A stretch of 64,000 nucleotides of DNA from Metabacillus litoralis (GCF_020524045.1 NZ_JAIVKL010000001.1:620001-684000), one strand, 5' to 3'; shown: positions 7,502-18,189, counted from the stretch's first letter. Program-made: numbers and translations. The notes: generated from the sequence alone by a model not told the origin.

Positions 7502-9595
7502 TTATAGTAAAAATTTCGTTATTTGTTCTGCTGGTATTGGCCTACTAATTAAATATCCTTGTCCTTTATGGCATTTTAGTTTCTTCAAAAAAGCTAGCTG
7601 TTCCTCTGTTTCAATTCCTTCTGCTACAACCGTGAGCTTTAGATGTTCAGCAAGGTGTAAAATGGTCGTAACAATCGCTTCATCTTTCTCATCACATAAC
7701 ACGTCTTTAATAAAAGATTGATCAATTTTCAGTGTATCAATAGGGAATTTTTTCAAGTACTTCAACGATGAAAATCCCGTACCAAAATCATCTACTGAGA
7801 TTGTTACACCTAAACTTTTTAGCCTTTTTATCATACGAAGAGCTTCTTCAGCATTTTGAAGGGAACCTTCAGTAATCTCAAACTCTATTTGCTTTGGGCT
7901 AATTTTATATGTATTAAATAAAGATTCAATCATATCAATAAGGTGTGGTTGTTGAAATTGTTTCGCTGATAGATTTATAGCAATTACTGTTTCAGGATAT
8001 CCTTTTTCTATCCAATAAACGATTTGCTTGCATACTTCCTCTATCACCCATTCTCCAATAGGTATAATTAAACCAGATTCCTCTGCAATTGGGATAAACG
8101 TTGCTGGAGAAATACTACCGAGTTTATAATGATTCCACCTTAATAATGCTTCAAAGCTAACAACTTTTTCAGATGTTAAATCAATTTGAGGTTGATAAAA
8201 TAATGTTAGCTCTCCATTCTCAATTGCTCTTCTTAGTGCCGTTTCGATCGCAAGTAATTCATTCTTATTTTTATCCATTTCTTTTTCATAGAAAAGGTAT
8301 TGAGCACGATTTCTCTGTTTAACAACATATAATGCCTTATCAGCATTTGTAATAAGTGAGTCATCATCCTCACAATCTTCTGGAAACATACTTATTCCAA
8401 TACTTAAGGAGATAAAATATAGGATTTCTTTTAAATAAAAAGGTTCTTTAAATTTTTGAATAAGTTTCTCTGCTACAACCTCAGCTTCTTTACGTTCTGT
8501 ACAAGGTAGAACGATAATAAATTCATCCCCACCATGGCGATATGTGGAATACTGTGGCTCAACAATTTGAGATAATCTTTTGCTTACTTCTATTAACAGT
8601 AAATCACCACTATTATGACCTAAAATATCATTTAACATCTTAAATCGATCTAAATCAATATACATAACTGCTACTGAACTACATTGTTTTTTAGAATGGT
8701 CTAAAATAGCATTCAAATCTTTCTTTAAAGCACTTCTATTCAAAAGACCTGTTAAAGGATCATGATACGCCATATGCTCAATTATTTCCGATTGCTTTGT
8801 TTTTTCTGTAATATCACGAAGAATAATAAAAATTCCATGTACTTTCCCATTAATAAAAATAGGAATTGTTTTATAATGCACATTTAATTCCTTACTCTTA
8901 TACAAAAGTAAGGCTTCACCTTCCACAGCATTTCCACCGATAGTTTGACTATACGCTTCTTTTAATAAATCAATGTAGTTTGTTTCAAAAAGATCAAAGA
9001 TGCTTAACCCTTCTAAATCACCTTGCTCTTCATTTAATAATCTTAGTACAGATGGATTTACAGTTAAAATATTACTATCCAAATTAACAGAAAAAACAGC
9101 ATCCATATTATGATCTACTAGAGATTTATACATTTCCTGACTTTCAACCAACAATCTTTGTTCAATAACTTTTTCAGTTATATCCCTTGTTACAGCAATT
9201 ATGTAAATGACATTATCTTTTTCATTCTTTATAGGTGTTAAAATCGTTTCCCCGTATGAAAATATATTCTCATCGATTTGCACTTTATCTTGATAAGAAA
9301 ATGTTTTTTTAGTTTCAACCACCTTTATATACTTTTCATGTAAATGATCTGCTATTTCGCTACGCGTAAAATCATAAAAGGTTTTTCCCACATAATTATT
9401 CCCTAGTTTAGCGTGAGACTTCCCAATCTCATTAGCAAACAAATATGTAAATTTCTCATCATTTTCAACTTTCATAATAAATATTAAATCTTGAACATGC
9501 TTTAATATGACATCAAAAATAAATGACTCAACTTCAGAAATAATTTTATCATTATCTAAATCTTTTTTAATTGAATTTAAAAAGTAGTTGTCCAC
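7502..9595 (-). CDS. PAS-PAS-GGDEF-EAL cyclic di-GMP enzyme
   Basis: A 697-residue soluble protein with two PAS domains (about 25-145 and 150-270), a GGDEF domain (about 280-440) and an EAL domain (about 450-695). The cyclase signature RHGGDEF (near 355) and DIDRF-type block (YIDLDRF) are intact. The EAL domain keeps EALLR, NLSAKQF, EITEG, DDFGTGFSSL, KIDQSF and VAEGIE, so both cyclase and phosphodiesterase activity are plausible. The PAS domains would sense a small ligand or redox state. Translation starts at GTG 9595 with a weak ribosome site; the ATGs just upstream are out of frame. No transmembrane segment is present. Confidence 0.9.
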   Translation of the reverse strand: MDNYFLNSIKKDLDNDKIISEVESFIFDVILKHVQDLIFIMKVENDEKFTYLFANEIGKSHAKLGNNYVGKTFYDFTRSEIADHLHEKYIKVVETKKTFSYQDKVQIDENIFSYGETILTPIKNEKDNVIYIIAVTRDITEKVIEQRLLVESQEMYKSLVDHNMDAVFSVNLDSNILTVNPSVLRLLNEEQGDLEGLSIFDLFETNYIDLLKEAYSQTIGGNAVEGEALLLYKSKELNVHYKTIPIFINGKVHGIFIILRDITEKTKQSEIIEHMAYHDPLTGLLNRSALKKDLNAILDHSKKQCSSVAVMYIDLDRFKMLNDILGHNSGDLLLIEVSKRLSQIVEPQYSTYRHGGDEFIIVLPCTERKEAEVVAEKLIQKFKEPFYLKEILYFISLSIGISMFPEDCEDDDSLITNADKALYVVKQRNRAQYLFYEKEMDKNKNELLAIETALRRAIENGELTLFYQPQIDLTSEKVVSFEALLRWNHYKLGSISPATFIPIAEESGLIIPIGEWVIEEVCKQIVYWIEKGYPETVIAINLSAKQFQQPHLIDMIESLFNTYKISPKQIEFEITEGSLQNAEEALRMIKRLKSLGVTISVDDFGTGFSSLKYLKKFPIDTLKIDQSFIKDVLCDEKDEAIVTTILHLAEHLKLTVVAEGIETEEQLAFLKKLKCHKGQGYLISRPIPAEQITKFLL

Positions 9596-9875
9596 TCATC
9601 ATCATCCTGTACATTTCTATTCTAATGCTTTAAAAATAGTTAAAATTCAAGGTATATTTTAATAGTACCACAATGACTTCCTCTAAGATATATCATGTGT
9701 ATGACAACACTTAAAAATCCATTTACTAACGCCTTTGTGGTCCTATTACTTTATGTAACTCCAACAACAGCATCAAAAATATGCCTCCAATGAATTCAAC
9801 AAAACTGTTGGAAGAGATGTTAAAAAACACGTTTTAGAGATCACAATTAGAAGGAAAAATAGCTATAAAAAACAA

Positions 9876-10041
9876 AGGCTCTTTTCTGAATGATTTTTGC
9901 TTTGTATAACTAAAAAATTGGAGTGGAAACAGTGTTTTTTCACTATAAGGGTACTATTTTATGAAGAAAAGATGCCACTAGACTTAATACAGTGCTGATT
10001 GCTATGGGTATTTAAATGAGACAATGTTTACGAAACAGCCT
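9876..10041 (-). repeat. family 1 intergenic palindromic repeat
   Basis: Reverse-oriented copy from AGGCTCTTTTCTGAATG to TTTACGAAACAGCCT, with CAGTGTTTTTTCACTATA, AAGATGCCACTAGACTTAAT and ACAGTGCTGATTGCT inside. The flanking 9596-9875 holds nothing else recognisable. Confidence 0.85.
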
Positions 10042-10044
10042 AAA

Positions 10045-10090
10045 CAAAAAAGGAGTAGAAGCGTATTCGTTCAATAGCTCTACTCTTTTC
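10045..10090 (-). terminator. ppk terminator
   Basis: A GGAGTAGA/TCTACTCT stem is followed on the minus strand by six T. It lies about 20 bp after the ppk stop. Confidence 0.75.
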
Positions 10091-10108
10091 ATGAATTTTT
10101 TTATGAAT

Positions 10109-12220
10109 TTATTCTTCATCTTCCATTACTTGGTAAGCTTTACTAAACAATAATAGTTGGCTATCAACAACTGGTTCATCTTGTTTTCTTTCGACATAAT
10201 GATAAATTCCAAACTCATCCTGTTCTCTTGCCTTAACATTATCAGATAAAGCACTTTCTAAAATGGTGTTAATACGCATTTTGATTTTCCCATCATAAAT
10301 TGGAAACAAAATTTCTACTCGTTTTTCCATATTTCTTGTCATCAAATCAGCTGAAGATAAGAATGTTTTTCCTTCACCATTATGATGAAAAAAATATATT
10401 CTACTATGTTCTAGAAATCTACCCACAATGCTTCGAACCCTAATATTTTCGCTAACCCCTTTTATACCAGGTCGTAAACAGCAAGTACCTCTAACTATTA
10501 AATCGATTTTAACACCAGCATTGGAAGCCTCATATAATTTTGTAATGACTACTTTATCTGTTAAAGAATTCATTTTTGAAATTATTCTACCGTTTCCAAA
10601 TCTTTTGTGGAAATTTATCTCTTCTTCTATTAATTTAATAAAGTCTTTTCGTATATCAAATGGTGCAACAGATAAATGATGAAAATCAGGTTTTTCAGTA
10701 TATCCACTTAGGTAATTAAAGAAGTTTGTAGCATCGATACCAAACTTCCTTTTGGATGTTATAAGACCCATATCTGTATATATTTTTGCTGTTTGGTCGT
10801 TATAATTACCAGTACCTAAGTGTACAAATCTCTCTATCTTATTATTTTTTCTTCTAACAACAAGAGTAATTTTACTGTGGGTTTTTAAATAAGTCATACC
10901 ATAAATAACATGACAACCTGATTTTTCTAATTCTTTTGCCCATTGCACATTGTTTTCTTCATCGAATCTTGCTTTCAATTCAACTAAAACCGTCACTTGC
11001 TTTCCTTTTTCCGCTGCCCTTTTTAACGCTTCAATAACAGGAGAATCACCACTAACTCGATATAAAGTCTGCTTAATCGCTAAAACATCCGGATCTTCTG
11101 CAGCCTCTGTAACAAATTCAATTACAGGTTCGAAGGATTCATAAGGATGATGGAGAAATATGTCTTGCTCTGAAATTTTCTCGAAAATATCTTCATCTGA
11201 CGCAATATCACGTGGTGGCTGAGGAATTAACGTTTGGAAGATTAAATCTTCCCGTGTTTTTGCCATATCTTTATAAAAACCAAATAAAATCGTCAGATCA
11301 ATTGGTCCGTCTATTTCATAAACATCTTTTTCATGAACTTCCAATTCTTCGGTTAAGTATCGAAGAATATTTTCATCAAAATAATCTTTCTGAATCTCAA
11401 GCCGAACAGCAGCTCCCCACTTACGTTTTTTTAATTCCTTTTCTATTTCCTTTAATAAATCTCTTGCACCTTCTTCGTGAATCGTCATATCTGCATTTCT
11501 AGTAATTCTGAATATGGATACAGATACAATTTTATATCCTTTGAATAATTTATATATGAAATGACTAATAATTTCTTCTAATAAAACGAATTGCATTTTT
11601 CCATTCGATGTATGTAGTGAGACGTAACGATCTAATACAGCTGGCACTTGAACGATTGCTGTTTTAAATCGATTTTCTAGGAATTCATCATTATCCTCGA
11701 TGACAATAGCTAGATTTAAGCTTTTATTGAGAAGCATTGGAAATGGACGATATGCATCAACTGCCATTGGAGTAAGGACTGGAAAAATTTGCTCATCAAA
11801 ATACTCCTCTAGTTGGTTTAATTGATCAGAAGGAATATCCTCCATCTTAATCATTTCGATATTTTCTTCTTTTAACTTCTCTAAGAGAACCTTGTTATAA
11901 GCTTCATACTGCAATTGAACAAGATTATGTGTTTTTTTAGCAATTTGATTTAGCTGCTGCTTTGGAGTCATTCCGGCTTTGTTTTCAGGCTTATTAAATC
12001 CTGCTTTCACTTGATCTTTTAATCCTGCTACTCGAACCATAAAAAATTCATCTAAGTTAGAACTGAATATTGCTAAAAATTTCAATCGTTCTAATAAGGG
12101 ATTCCTCTCATCAAGTGACTCTTCTAATACTCTTTCATTAAAAGCAAGCCAGCTAAGTTCTCTATTATTATAATAAAGTGGACTTTGAAGTTTAATCGCG
12201 CTTTTATCTATTGTTTTCAT
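10109..12220 (-). CDS. ppk: polyphosphate kinase
   Basis: A 703-residue PPK1, which reversibly polymerises ATP gamma-phosphate into polyphosphate. The N domain opens with YYNNRELSWLAFNERVL and FLAIFSSNLDEFFMVR. The catalytic domain has THSKITLVVRR and HLGTGNYND, and the later HHNGEGKTFLSSADLMTRN block, matching the two phospholipase-D-like halves that carry the phosphohistidine. I start at ATG 12220 because AAAAGGGGTGG lies nine bases upstream; a frame-compatible ATG at 12244 has no ribosome site. The ppx gene lies upstream on the same strand, about 390 bp away and separated by a hairpin. B. subtilis 168 has no ppk here, so the pair marks a local difference. Confidence 0.95.
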   Translation of the reverse strand: MKTIDKSAIKLQSPLYYNNRELSWLAFNERVLEESLDERNPLLERLKFLAIFSSNLDEFFMVRVAGLKDQVKAGFNKPENKAGMTPKQQLNQIAKKTHNLVQLQYEAYNKVLLEKLKEENIEMIKMEDIPSDQLNQLEEYFDEQIFPVLTPMAVDAYRPFPMLLNKSLNLAIVIEDNDEFLENRFKTAIVQVPAVLDRYVSLHTSNGKMQFVLLEEIISHFIYKLFKGYKIVSVSIFRITRNADMTIHEEGARDLLKEIEKELKKRKWGAAVRLEIQKDYFDENILRYLTEELEVHEKDVYEIDGPIDLTILFGFYKDMAKTREDLIFQTLIPQPPRDIASDEDIFEKISEQDIFLHHPYESFEPVIEFVTEAAEDPDVLAIKQTLYRVSGDSPVIEALKRAAEKGKQVTVLVELKARFDEENNVQWAKELEKSGCHVIYGMTYLKTHSKITLVVRRKNNKIERFVHLGTGNYNDQTAKIYTDMGLITSKRKFGIDATNFFNYLSGYTEKPDFHHLSVAPFDIRKDFIKLIEEEINFHKRFGNGRIISKMNSLTDKVVITKLYEASNAGVKIDLIVRGTCCLRPGIKGVSENIRVRSIVGRFLEHSRIYFFHHNGEGKTFLSSADLMTRNMEKRVEILFPIYDGKIKMRINTILESALSDNVKAREQDEFGIYHYVERKQDEPVVDSQLLLFSKAYQVMEDEE

Positions 12221-12580
12221 TTCTACGCCACCCCTTTTCGACATTTATATACAAGTCCATGATAGCATTAACATTACAATACAATTGTAAATTATATGTA
12301 AAATTTATATGTTTTTTTCGTAAATAGTGAATTTTTTTATTATTCTATTGCTACATTTTTTCAATCATGTGATCTTAGAGAGATTACTCGAATTTACAGT
12401 ATCCTCAGGAGACTCATATATCTCTTCAATCAACAAAGGGTAGAACCTATAAATCCCTCTCAACATAGTCCTTTAGTTAAATCACTATGTAAGAGTTTAT
12501 CAAATCTGCTAGTTTGACTGAGCTGTCAAAACTATTCAGTTTGATATTCTAAAAATTCATATGAATGACTGTATAGAAAA

Positions 12581-12623
12581 GGTGACGATACTTTTTGTTT
12601 AAACAAACACAAGTTTCGTCACC
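12581..12623 (-). terminator. ppx terminator
   Basis: GGTGACGA/TTCGTCACC outer stem with an inner TTTGTTTAAACAAA palindrome, 14 bp beyond the ppx stop. The rest of 12245-12580, upstream of ppk, shows no gene. Confidence 0.6.
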
Positions 12624-12636
12624 AGCTCGAAAATTC

Positions 12637-14166
12637 TTATTCATCCTTAAAATGTATAAGAATTGATTTTTTTAGTAATTTTTCTAGATGTTTTTTCTGC
12701 TTTTCAACTTGATATTGTTCTGGTTTCCAATCTTTATAGCATGTTACAACAAATTCAAGTTCGTTTTTGTCACTTACTATTTCAATATTTTTAATAATAT
12801 TTCTCCTTGTTGCATTTAAACTATAGGCTAATTTAATAATTGCTCCTAATAGTCTAATTTTCGTTAACTCATCTTTAGAAAACCAATGCATATATGGTGT
12901 TACATACCTTTTAAAGCTTGCTTTACTAGTATATGATGCAATGAGAGCGATGATTATGCGATCTCTATGTAATAAACCATCAATTGTACGGTTTGCTAAT
13001 AAATAGAATGTATGTTGGCTGCTTGATTCAGTATCAATATAAGCACCAACATTATAAACAAAGGCAGCTCGTTTAAGTAATAACGAATCTTCTCTGTTTA
13101 TTGAAGTAAGTCCTGTGACATTTAATAGTTGTGATATATTCATTGCACAATTTGTCACATAAAAAACGTGATTCAAATCGATTGAATAATCTGTTGCTAA
13201 TTCATAAAAGCTTTCTTCTAATACATTTGGAAAGACTGAAATTCCAATATCCTTTGTTAACTCTTCAAAGAATACACCATCTCTTAATCCCTTCCTACTT
13301 AATGCAAATAACTCCGTACTTACAATTTCCATAACTATCTTAAATACCTCAATAGCAGGTATAATGATATCTGCTCTGTCTTTGGACAGTCCTTCTACAC
13401 GTTGTAACTCAGAAAATGATAAAGAATGTAAATATTCATCAACACTAAATATATCTCGATCACTCATCACATATTGATGAGCACCTGCAATCGGATAACC
13501 TACATATTCTTGATGAATTTGAACAAGATTACGTGCACTTCCTCCAATAGCAATGATAGGTAACTTTTTATTTTGTAACCAATCTAGTGCTTGAAACTGT
13601 TCCAATAGAAAGGTTTTTAAAGCAACTAATTCTTCTTGGTTAGGTATATCACCATTGATAAACTGTTTTTTCAAAGATAGTGCACCAAAAGGGAAACTAT
13701 GGAAATTAACTAATTCACGATTAGAGAAATAGGTGAATTCTGTACTACCCCCACCTATATCAATGGTAATACCACTATCAAATGGAGTCGTATTAACAAC
13801 TGCTAGATACCCATAATAGGCCTCCTCGTACTCTGTTAAAATTCTTATAGTTAGTCCTGATTCTTTCCTAACCTTTTTAACGATCTCCTCATTATTTTTA
13901 GCTTGCCGGACTGTTGCAGTTGCTACACATTTTACATCTTCTAATTGATGATGCTTTGTTACTTCACTAAAGCTTTGGAGTGTATCAATTAATATATCTA
14001 TTCCTTTATCTGAAAGTATTTCATCATCTGATAGGTAATTACGAAGTCGCGCAACCACTTTTACATTTTCTATTTCTTTTAATCTTCCACTATTTTCACG
14101 TAAATAAATGACTAATCTCATCGTATTTGAGCCAATATCAATGATTGCATACTTTTCTTGATCCAC
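12637..14166 (-). CDS. ppx: exopolyphosphatase (Ppx/GppA family)
   Basis: About 510 residues of the ASKHA-fold Ppx/GppA family, which releases orthophosphate from polyphosphate ends or hydrolyses pppGpp. Phosphate-binding loops DIGSNTMRLVIY (near residue 12) and IDIGGGSTEF (near 140) are present, and the C-terminal half (about 310-505) is an HD-like helical domain lacking a full HD signature. I prefer GTG 14166, with AAGGG eight bases upstream, over GTG 14175. It is upstream of ppk in the same direction but has its own terminator, so the two are probably separate transcripts. Confidence 0.9.
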   Translation of the reverse strand: MDQEKYAIIDIGSNTMRLVIYLRENSGRLKEIENVKVVARLRNYLSDDEILSDKGIDILIDTLQSFSEVTKHHQLEDVKCVATATVRQAKNNEEIVKKVRKESGLTIRILTEYEEAYYGYLAVVNTTPFDSGITIDIGGGSTEFTYFSNRELVNFHSFPFGALSLKKQFINGDIPNQEELVALKTFLLEQFQALDWLQNKKLPIIAIGGSARNLVQIHQEYVGYPIAGAHQYVMSDRDIFSVDEYLHSLSFSELQRVEGLSKDRADIIIPAIEVFKIVMEIVSTELFALSRKGLRDGVFFEELTKDIGISVFPNVLEESFYELATDYSIDLNHVFYVTNCAMNISQLLNVTGLTSINREDSLLLKRAAFVYNVGAYIDTESSSQHTFYLLANRTIDGLLHRDRIIIALIASYTSKASFKRYVTPYMHWFSKDELTKIRLLGAIIKLAYSLNATRRNIIKNIEIVSDKNELEFVVTCYKDWKPEQYQVEKQKKHLEKLLKKSILIHFKDE

Positions 14167-14272
14167 ATCCAACACCCTTACCTGTTTAATGTAATAACTA
14201 TATTTTATTAAGGCTGTTATTTCAAAATATGTATAACTAAACCAATTAACTTCATTCGTTTAGTTTAAGTAA

Positions 14273-14437
14273 AGGCTCTTTTCTGATCGATTGTTGCTAA
14301 ATAACCTATATATCCATAAAAACATCGTTTTGATAACAAAAAAATGTACAAATCTATGAAGAAAAGATGCCACTATACTTTATACAGTGCCGAACTTTTC
14401 AAATGACCAAAAGCAACAGAGTTTACGAAAAAAGCCT
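14273..14437 (-). repeat. family 1 intergenic palindromic repeat
   Basis: Reverse-oriented copy from AGGCTCTTTTCTGATCG to TTTACGAAAAAAGCCT. The internal AAGATGCCACTATACTTTAT and ACAGTGCCGA blocks match the family. It fills most of the ppx-ykuD divergent gap. Confidence 0.8.
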
Positions 14438-14530
14438 AAGTAAATTATAACATATTAAAACATTAGGTATATTCGGTATTTATTGAAATATTTTTATACA
14501 TATGTATGACCTAATATTAGGAGGGTAACA

Positions 14531-15025
14531 ATGATTCATATTGTCAAATCTAATGAGACGTTAACATCTATTAGCATGGACTACAGAATTACGATAAGTA
14601 AACTTATCTCGGTTAACAATATCAGCAATCCAAACCTTATTTATGTAGGGCAAGAAATTATTATTCCTAACATTCCTGATCCTAACTCAATCCCTTATTC
14701 TATTTCTATTTCAATTTTGAGTAGACGCTTAACTCTATTGGAGAACGGAAAAATTAGAAAGGTGTTTCCGATTGCAGTTGGTAAGATGGTTTCTTCTACA
14801 CCAATTGGCGAATTCGTCATTGTAAATCGTCAACCTAATCCAGGAGGAGTTTTTGGAGCAATGTGGCTAAGTTTATCTAAAATTCATTATGGAATACATG
14901 GTACAAACAACCCATCTTCTATAGGAAAGGCTGTATCCTTAGGGTGTATCCGTATGTATAATATAGATGTTTTAGAGCTTGCTTCCATTGTGCCAAACGG
15001 AACAAAAGTAAGGATTTCACCTTAA
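14531..15025 (+). CDS. ykuD: L,D-transpeptidase YkuD
   Basis: A 164-residue protein, the same length as B. subtilis YkuD. A LysM domain occupies residues 1-47 ([22 protein letters not shown]) and the YkuD catalytic domain about 55-164. The catalytic motif HGTNN...SLGCIRM carries the His and the nucleophilic Cys. Such enzymes crosslink peptidoglycan stem peptides (3-3 links) and in B. subtilis the gene is expressed late in sporulation. There is no signal peptide, as in the B. subtilis protein. GGAGGG precedes the ATG. Confidence 0.95.
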   Translation: MIHIVKSNETLTSISMDYRITISKLISVNNISNPNLIYVGQEIIIPNIPDPNSIPYSISISILSRRLTLLENGKIRKVFPIAVGKMVSSTPIGEFVIVNRQPNPGGVFGAMWLSLSKIHYGIHGTNNPSSIGKAVSLGCIRMYNIDVLELASIVPNGTKVRISP

Positions 15026-15123
15026 GATTTTATTAAGTTTTCATTAATATCATATTCAAATAGTACATATTCCCTTATAATGACAATTGAAGCATTGGAC
15101 AAAGTAATTTAAGGAGCGTAATT

Positions 15124-16425
15124 ATGAAAATTTTCCATAATCCGAACTTTGTAAAGCTATTTTATGCCGCACTTTTTTCCCAAATGGGAACAACTATAGG
15201 GAATATGGCGTTTGCTTTTTATTTATTAGATCACTTTAGTCATCAACCTTCTTATGCTACGATAGCCGAATTAATGTATTCTTTACCCACTATTCTTGTG
15301 TTTTTTATAGTAGGTGTTGTAGCAGACCGTTTCGATCGGAAAAAAGTTGCAGAGAACTGTGATTGGATACGTGCTATTTTAACAGTTTTATTATTCGTCA
15401 CATTATTTACTGGCTCTATCCCTTTGATATTTTTAGTTTTATTTTTACGTAGTGCAGTAACTAAATTCTTTTTCCCAGCTGAAAACAGCCTTGTGCAAGG
15501 AATTTTAAACAAAGAACAATATGCCAAAGCTGCAGGACTTAATCAAATGCTCTTTAGTATTTTTATGGTTTTTGGCGTTGGTTTAGGAGCAGCTATATAC
15601 AAAACAGTAGGAATACATGGTGCTGTCATTGTTGATTTTATTAGCTTCGTTATTTCTGCTTTATTAATTAGAGCTTGTCAAATTCCTCTTTCTGCAAGAC
15701 TTCCAAATGGCAAAGTGGAATGGAAGGATATAAGCATTAAGTCTTCTGCAAAAGATTTTAAAGAAGGAATTACTTATATTATTAAAAACCGATTATTGGC
15801 TTCTTTAATCTTTGGCTTTTTTATATTTGGATTATTCAACGGTGCCTTTGCAATTTTGCCTATGTTTACCATGAAGTATGAAATGTCACCTGATAACTAT
15901 GAGTGGTATGCATCTTTGTTTGCTATATCTCTTGGGCTTGGCCTCTTAACAGGAAGTGGAGTCGGTACTCTAATTTCTTCAAGATTTAAACCACATCAGC
16001 TAATGATATTCCCAATATTTGTAACGAGTTTACTGATATTTTTTCTTGGTTTTACTGATAAGGTATCAATATTCCTCGGTATTGTTTTTATTATTGGTGC
16101 ATGTTTAGGTCCTATAAATATAGCAATAGGTGGCTGGATGCCAAAAATTGTACATCCAAAATTAATGGGAAGAGTCAGCGGATGGATCGATCCACTTATG
16201 ATGCTAGCACAGTCGTTAACTTTAGGAATTATTGCTATGATTTTTCCAAAAGTGATTGTGACTATCGACTATTTGTATTACGGAATGGCAATTATTATCC
16301 TTTTCGTTTCACTTTTTTACGCTTTTACATTACCCAAACTTAGTCGGGATCTTGAAGAAAAAGAAAGAAAACTGACAAGAACACATAAAAATTCAAATAC
16401 AAAGCCAACTATCCATTCTGTATAA
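15124..16425 (+). CDS. ykuC: major facilitator superfamily transporter YkuC
   Basis: A 433-residue MFS permease with about twelve membrane helices. The loop 2-3 motif appears as GVVADRFDRKK, and a second loop carries SSRFKPHQ. B. subtilis YkuC is described as a macrolide-efflux-like transporter, but the substrate here cannot be read from sequence. A strong AAGGAG precedes ATG 15124, and a TATAAT-like box sits about 45 bp upstream, so it may have its own promoter besides readthrough from ykuD. The C-terminal tail is Lys/Thr-rich and cytosolic. Confidence 0.88.
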   Translation: MKIFHNPNFVKLFYAALFSQMGTTIGNMAFAFYLLDHFSHQPSYATIAELMYSLPTILVFFIVGVVADRFDRKKVAENCDWIRAILTVLLFVTLFTGSIPLIFLVLFLRSAVTKFFFPAENSLVQGILNKEQYAKAAGLNQMLFSIFMVFGVGLGAAIYKTVGIHGAVIVDFISFVISALLIRACQIPLSARLPNGKVEWKDISIKSSAKDFKEGITYIIKNRLLASLIFGFFIFGLFNGAFAILPMFTMKYEMSPDNYEWYASLFAISLGLGLLTGSGVGTLISSRFKPHQLMIFPIFVTSLLIFFLGFTDKVSIFLGIVFIIGACLGPINIAIGGWMPKIVHPKLMGRVSGWIDPLMMLAQSLTLGIIAMIFPKVIVTIDYLYYGMAIIILFVSLFYAFTLPKLSRDLEEKERKLTRTHKNSNTKPTIHSV

Positions 16426-16492
16426 ACTTATGAACTCTTTACAAAGCGACGTATAATTGGTATGTCATCAAATTTTAAATAAGTTAAGTGAA

Positions 16493-16540
16493 AAAAAGTG
16501 TTAGTTGCTTCCTTATTTATTTGGTAGCCTAACACTTTTT
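16493..16540 (+). terminator. ykuC terminator
   Basis: A perfect 12-bp stem, AAAAAGTGTTAG/CTAACACTTTTT, with a 24-base loop. The T tail faces the plus strand. Confidence 0.75.
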
Positions 16541-16628
16541 CATTAGAATTTTTATTAAGATAATTTTTTAAAAGCCGATATATACATAGAGTTACGTTTT
16601 TTATATCCTTTATTAAGGTTGTGAATAA

Positions 16629-18161
16629 ATGGACAAACATATATTTAAACAATTTATTATCGTCCTCCTAAGAAATTATATATTCGGTTCCTTAATAGCA
16701 GTGTTTGGAATTGGTGCTTTGTTTATGTTTACAACGCTAAACATTAATTTTAAAGAATCTATTATCCTTTTTATCATTCTAATGATCTCTCTCGTTATGA
16801 TGTTAACAGTAGAAAGTATTGTATTCTCAAAACATATTAAACCAATTAAAAATGTTTTTTTCGATCCAAATCCTTCACTAGCTGATTTAAAGTATGCTTA
16901 TCGTCAAACACACAAACTACCAATACTTACAGTTTATCGGATTTTTGGTCCTCATTTATTTGGTCTTGCCATACCAGCCATGATTATTAGTTATATATGT
17001 ATAAAAATGGAGTTTATTCATTTACCTCTTTATTATATAGGTATCGCTTTTGGTGCCTCTGTACTAGTTGCTGGTATGCATAGTATTATCGAGTTTTACT
17101 TGGCAACTAAAGCATTAAAGCCGATATTAATTACAATTCGAGAAAAAACATTAGCAAATTATCATTTTGATTTTTCACATCAGTCCCATTTATATATTTC
17201 TATTCAAAGCAAAGTATTATATAGTGCTATTTTCATCGGTGTTTTTCCGATATTACTGTTTAGTTTAGCCACTCATGCAAGATTAGCAGAAGTTGCCGTC
17301 CCTCTTTTAACAGAATATTGGAGTTGGGCAATCATTGTTATCATTGTTTCAATTTGTTTTGCTTTTTACGCAGCTTATTTGTTATTCAATAATATCTCTG
17401 AACCTATTCAAATTCTTGAAGATGGAATGCGACAAATTCAATTAGGAAAGCTTGTTTTTCAGAATGATATTTATTCTGATGAATTTTCAAAACTTATTTC
17501 TGGGTATAACCAAATGGTAAGTGGACTTCAAAGAAGAGATTCAGTTAATAAACAACTGTTAGATAGCCTTTTCACTACTTTAGCATTAGCCCTAGATGCT
17601 CGAGATGCATATACAGCCGGTCACTCAGTAAGAGTTGCTAAATACTCCGTAATGATAGGTAAACAAGCTAAGTTAGATGCCGAAACTCTTGATTTGTTGA
17701 GAAAATCCGCACTATTACATGATATCGGAAAAATAGGAATAAAAGATAGTATCCTACTGAAAGATGGAAGGTTAACAGAAGAGGAATTTAATGAAATCAA
17801 AGCTCATCCAGTGATTGGAGCAAATATTCTTTCACAAGTTCAACCGAAAGAAGAAATGGAATCATTAATTCCTGGCGTAAAGTATCATCACGAAAGAGTT
17901 GACGGGCTAGGTTATCCAGAGGGATTAAAAGGAGAGAGCATACCGTTATTCGGAAGAATTATGGCTGTAGCAGATGCATTTGATGCTATGACATCTGATC
18001 GTCCCTATCGTAAAGGAATGCCCACCCAAAAAGCACTTTCTATCATTGAAGATGGAAAAGGAACACAATGGGATCCATATTTCGCTCAGCTCTTTATTGA
18101 TCTTATGAACAAGCAAAATGATATAAACACAGATATTGATCAATACAAGAAAAGTATATAG
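16629..18161 (+). CDS. membrane HD-GYP phosphodiesterase
   Basis: A 510-residue protein with an N-terminal half of about six membrane helices (near 12-34, 42-62, 100-122, 128-150, 195-215, 230-252), a HAMP linker (about 255-305) and a C-terminal HD-GYP domain (about 315-500). The metal site is visible as HSVRVAKY, ALLHDIGKIGI, EIKAHPVIGA, KYHHERVDGLGYPEGL and VADAFDAMTSDRPYR. These enzymes hydrolyse cyclic di-GMP. The signature reads HHERVDGLGYP, so the GYP part is intact. The start at ATG 16629 has AAGG plus a weak site upstream. It is monocistronic. Confidence 0.9.
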   Translation: MDKHIFKQFIIVLLRNYIFGSLIAVFGIGALFMFTTLNINFKESIILFIILMISLVMMLTVESIVFSKHIKPIKNVFFDPNPSLADLKYAYRQTHKLPILTVYRIFGPHLFGLAIPAMIISYICIKMEFIHLPLYYIGIAFGASVLVAGMHSIIEFYLATKALKPILITIREKTLANYHFDFSHQSHLYISIQSKVLYSAIFIGVFPILLFSLATHARLAEVAVPLLTEYWSWAIIVIIVSICFAFYAAYLLFNNISEPIQILEDGMRQIQLGKLVFQNDIYSDEFSKLISGYNQMVSGLQRRDSVNKQLLDSLFTTLALALDARDAYTAGHSVRVAKYSVMIGKQAKLDAETLDLLRKSALLHDIGKIGIKDSILLKDGRLTEEEFNEIKAHPVIGANILSQVQPKEEMESLIPGVKYHHERVDGLGYPEGLKGESIPLFGRIMAVADAFDAMTSDRPYRKGMPTQKALSIIEDGKGTQWDPYFAQLFIDLMNKQNDINTDIDQYKKSI

Positions 18162-18189
18162 GTAAAGAAGAATACTACAAATTTAAACT

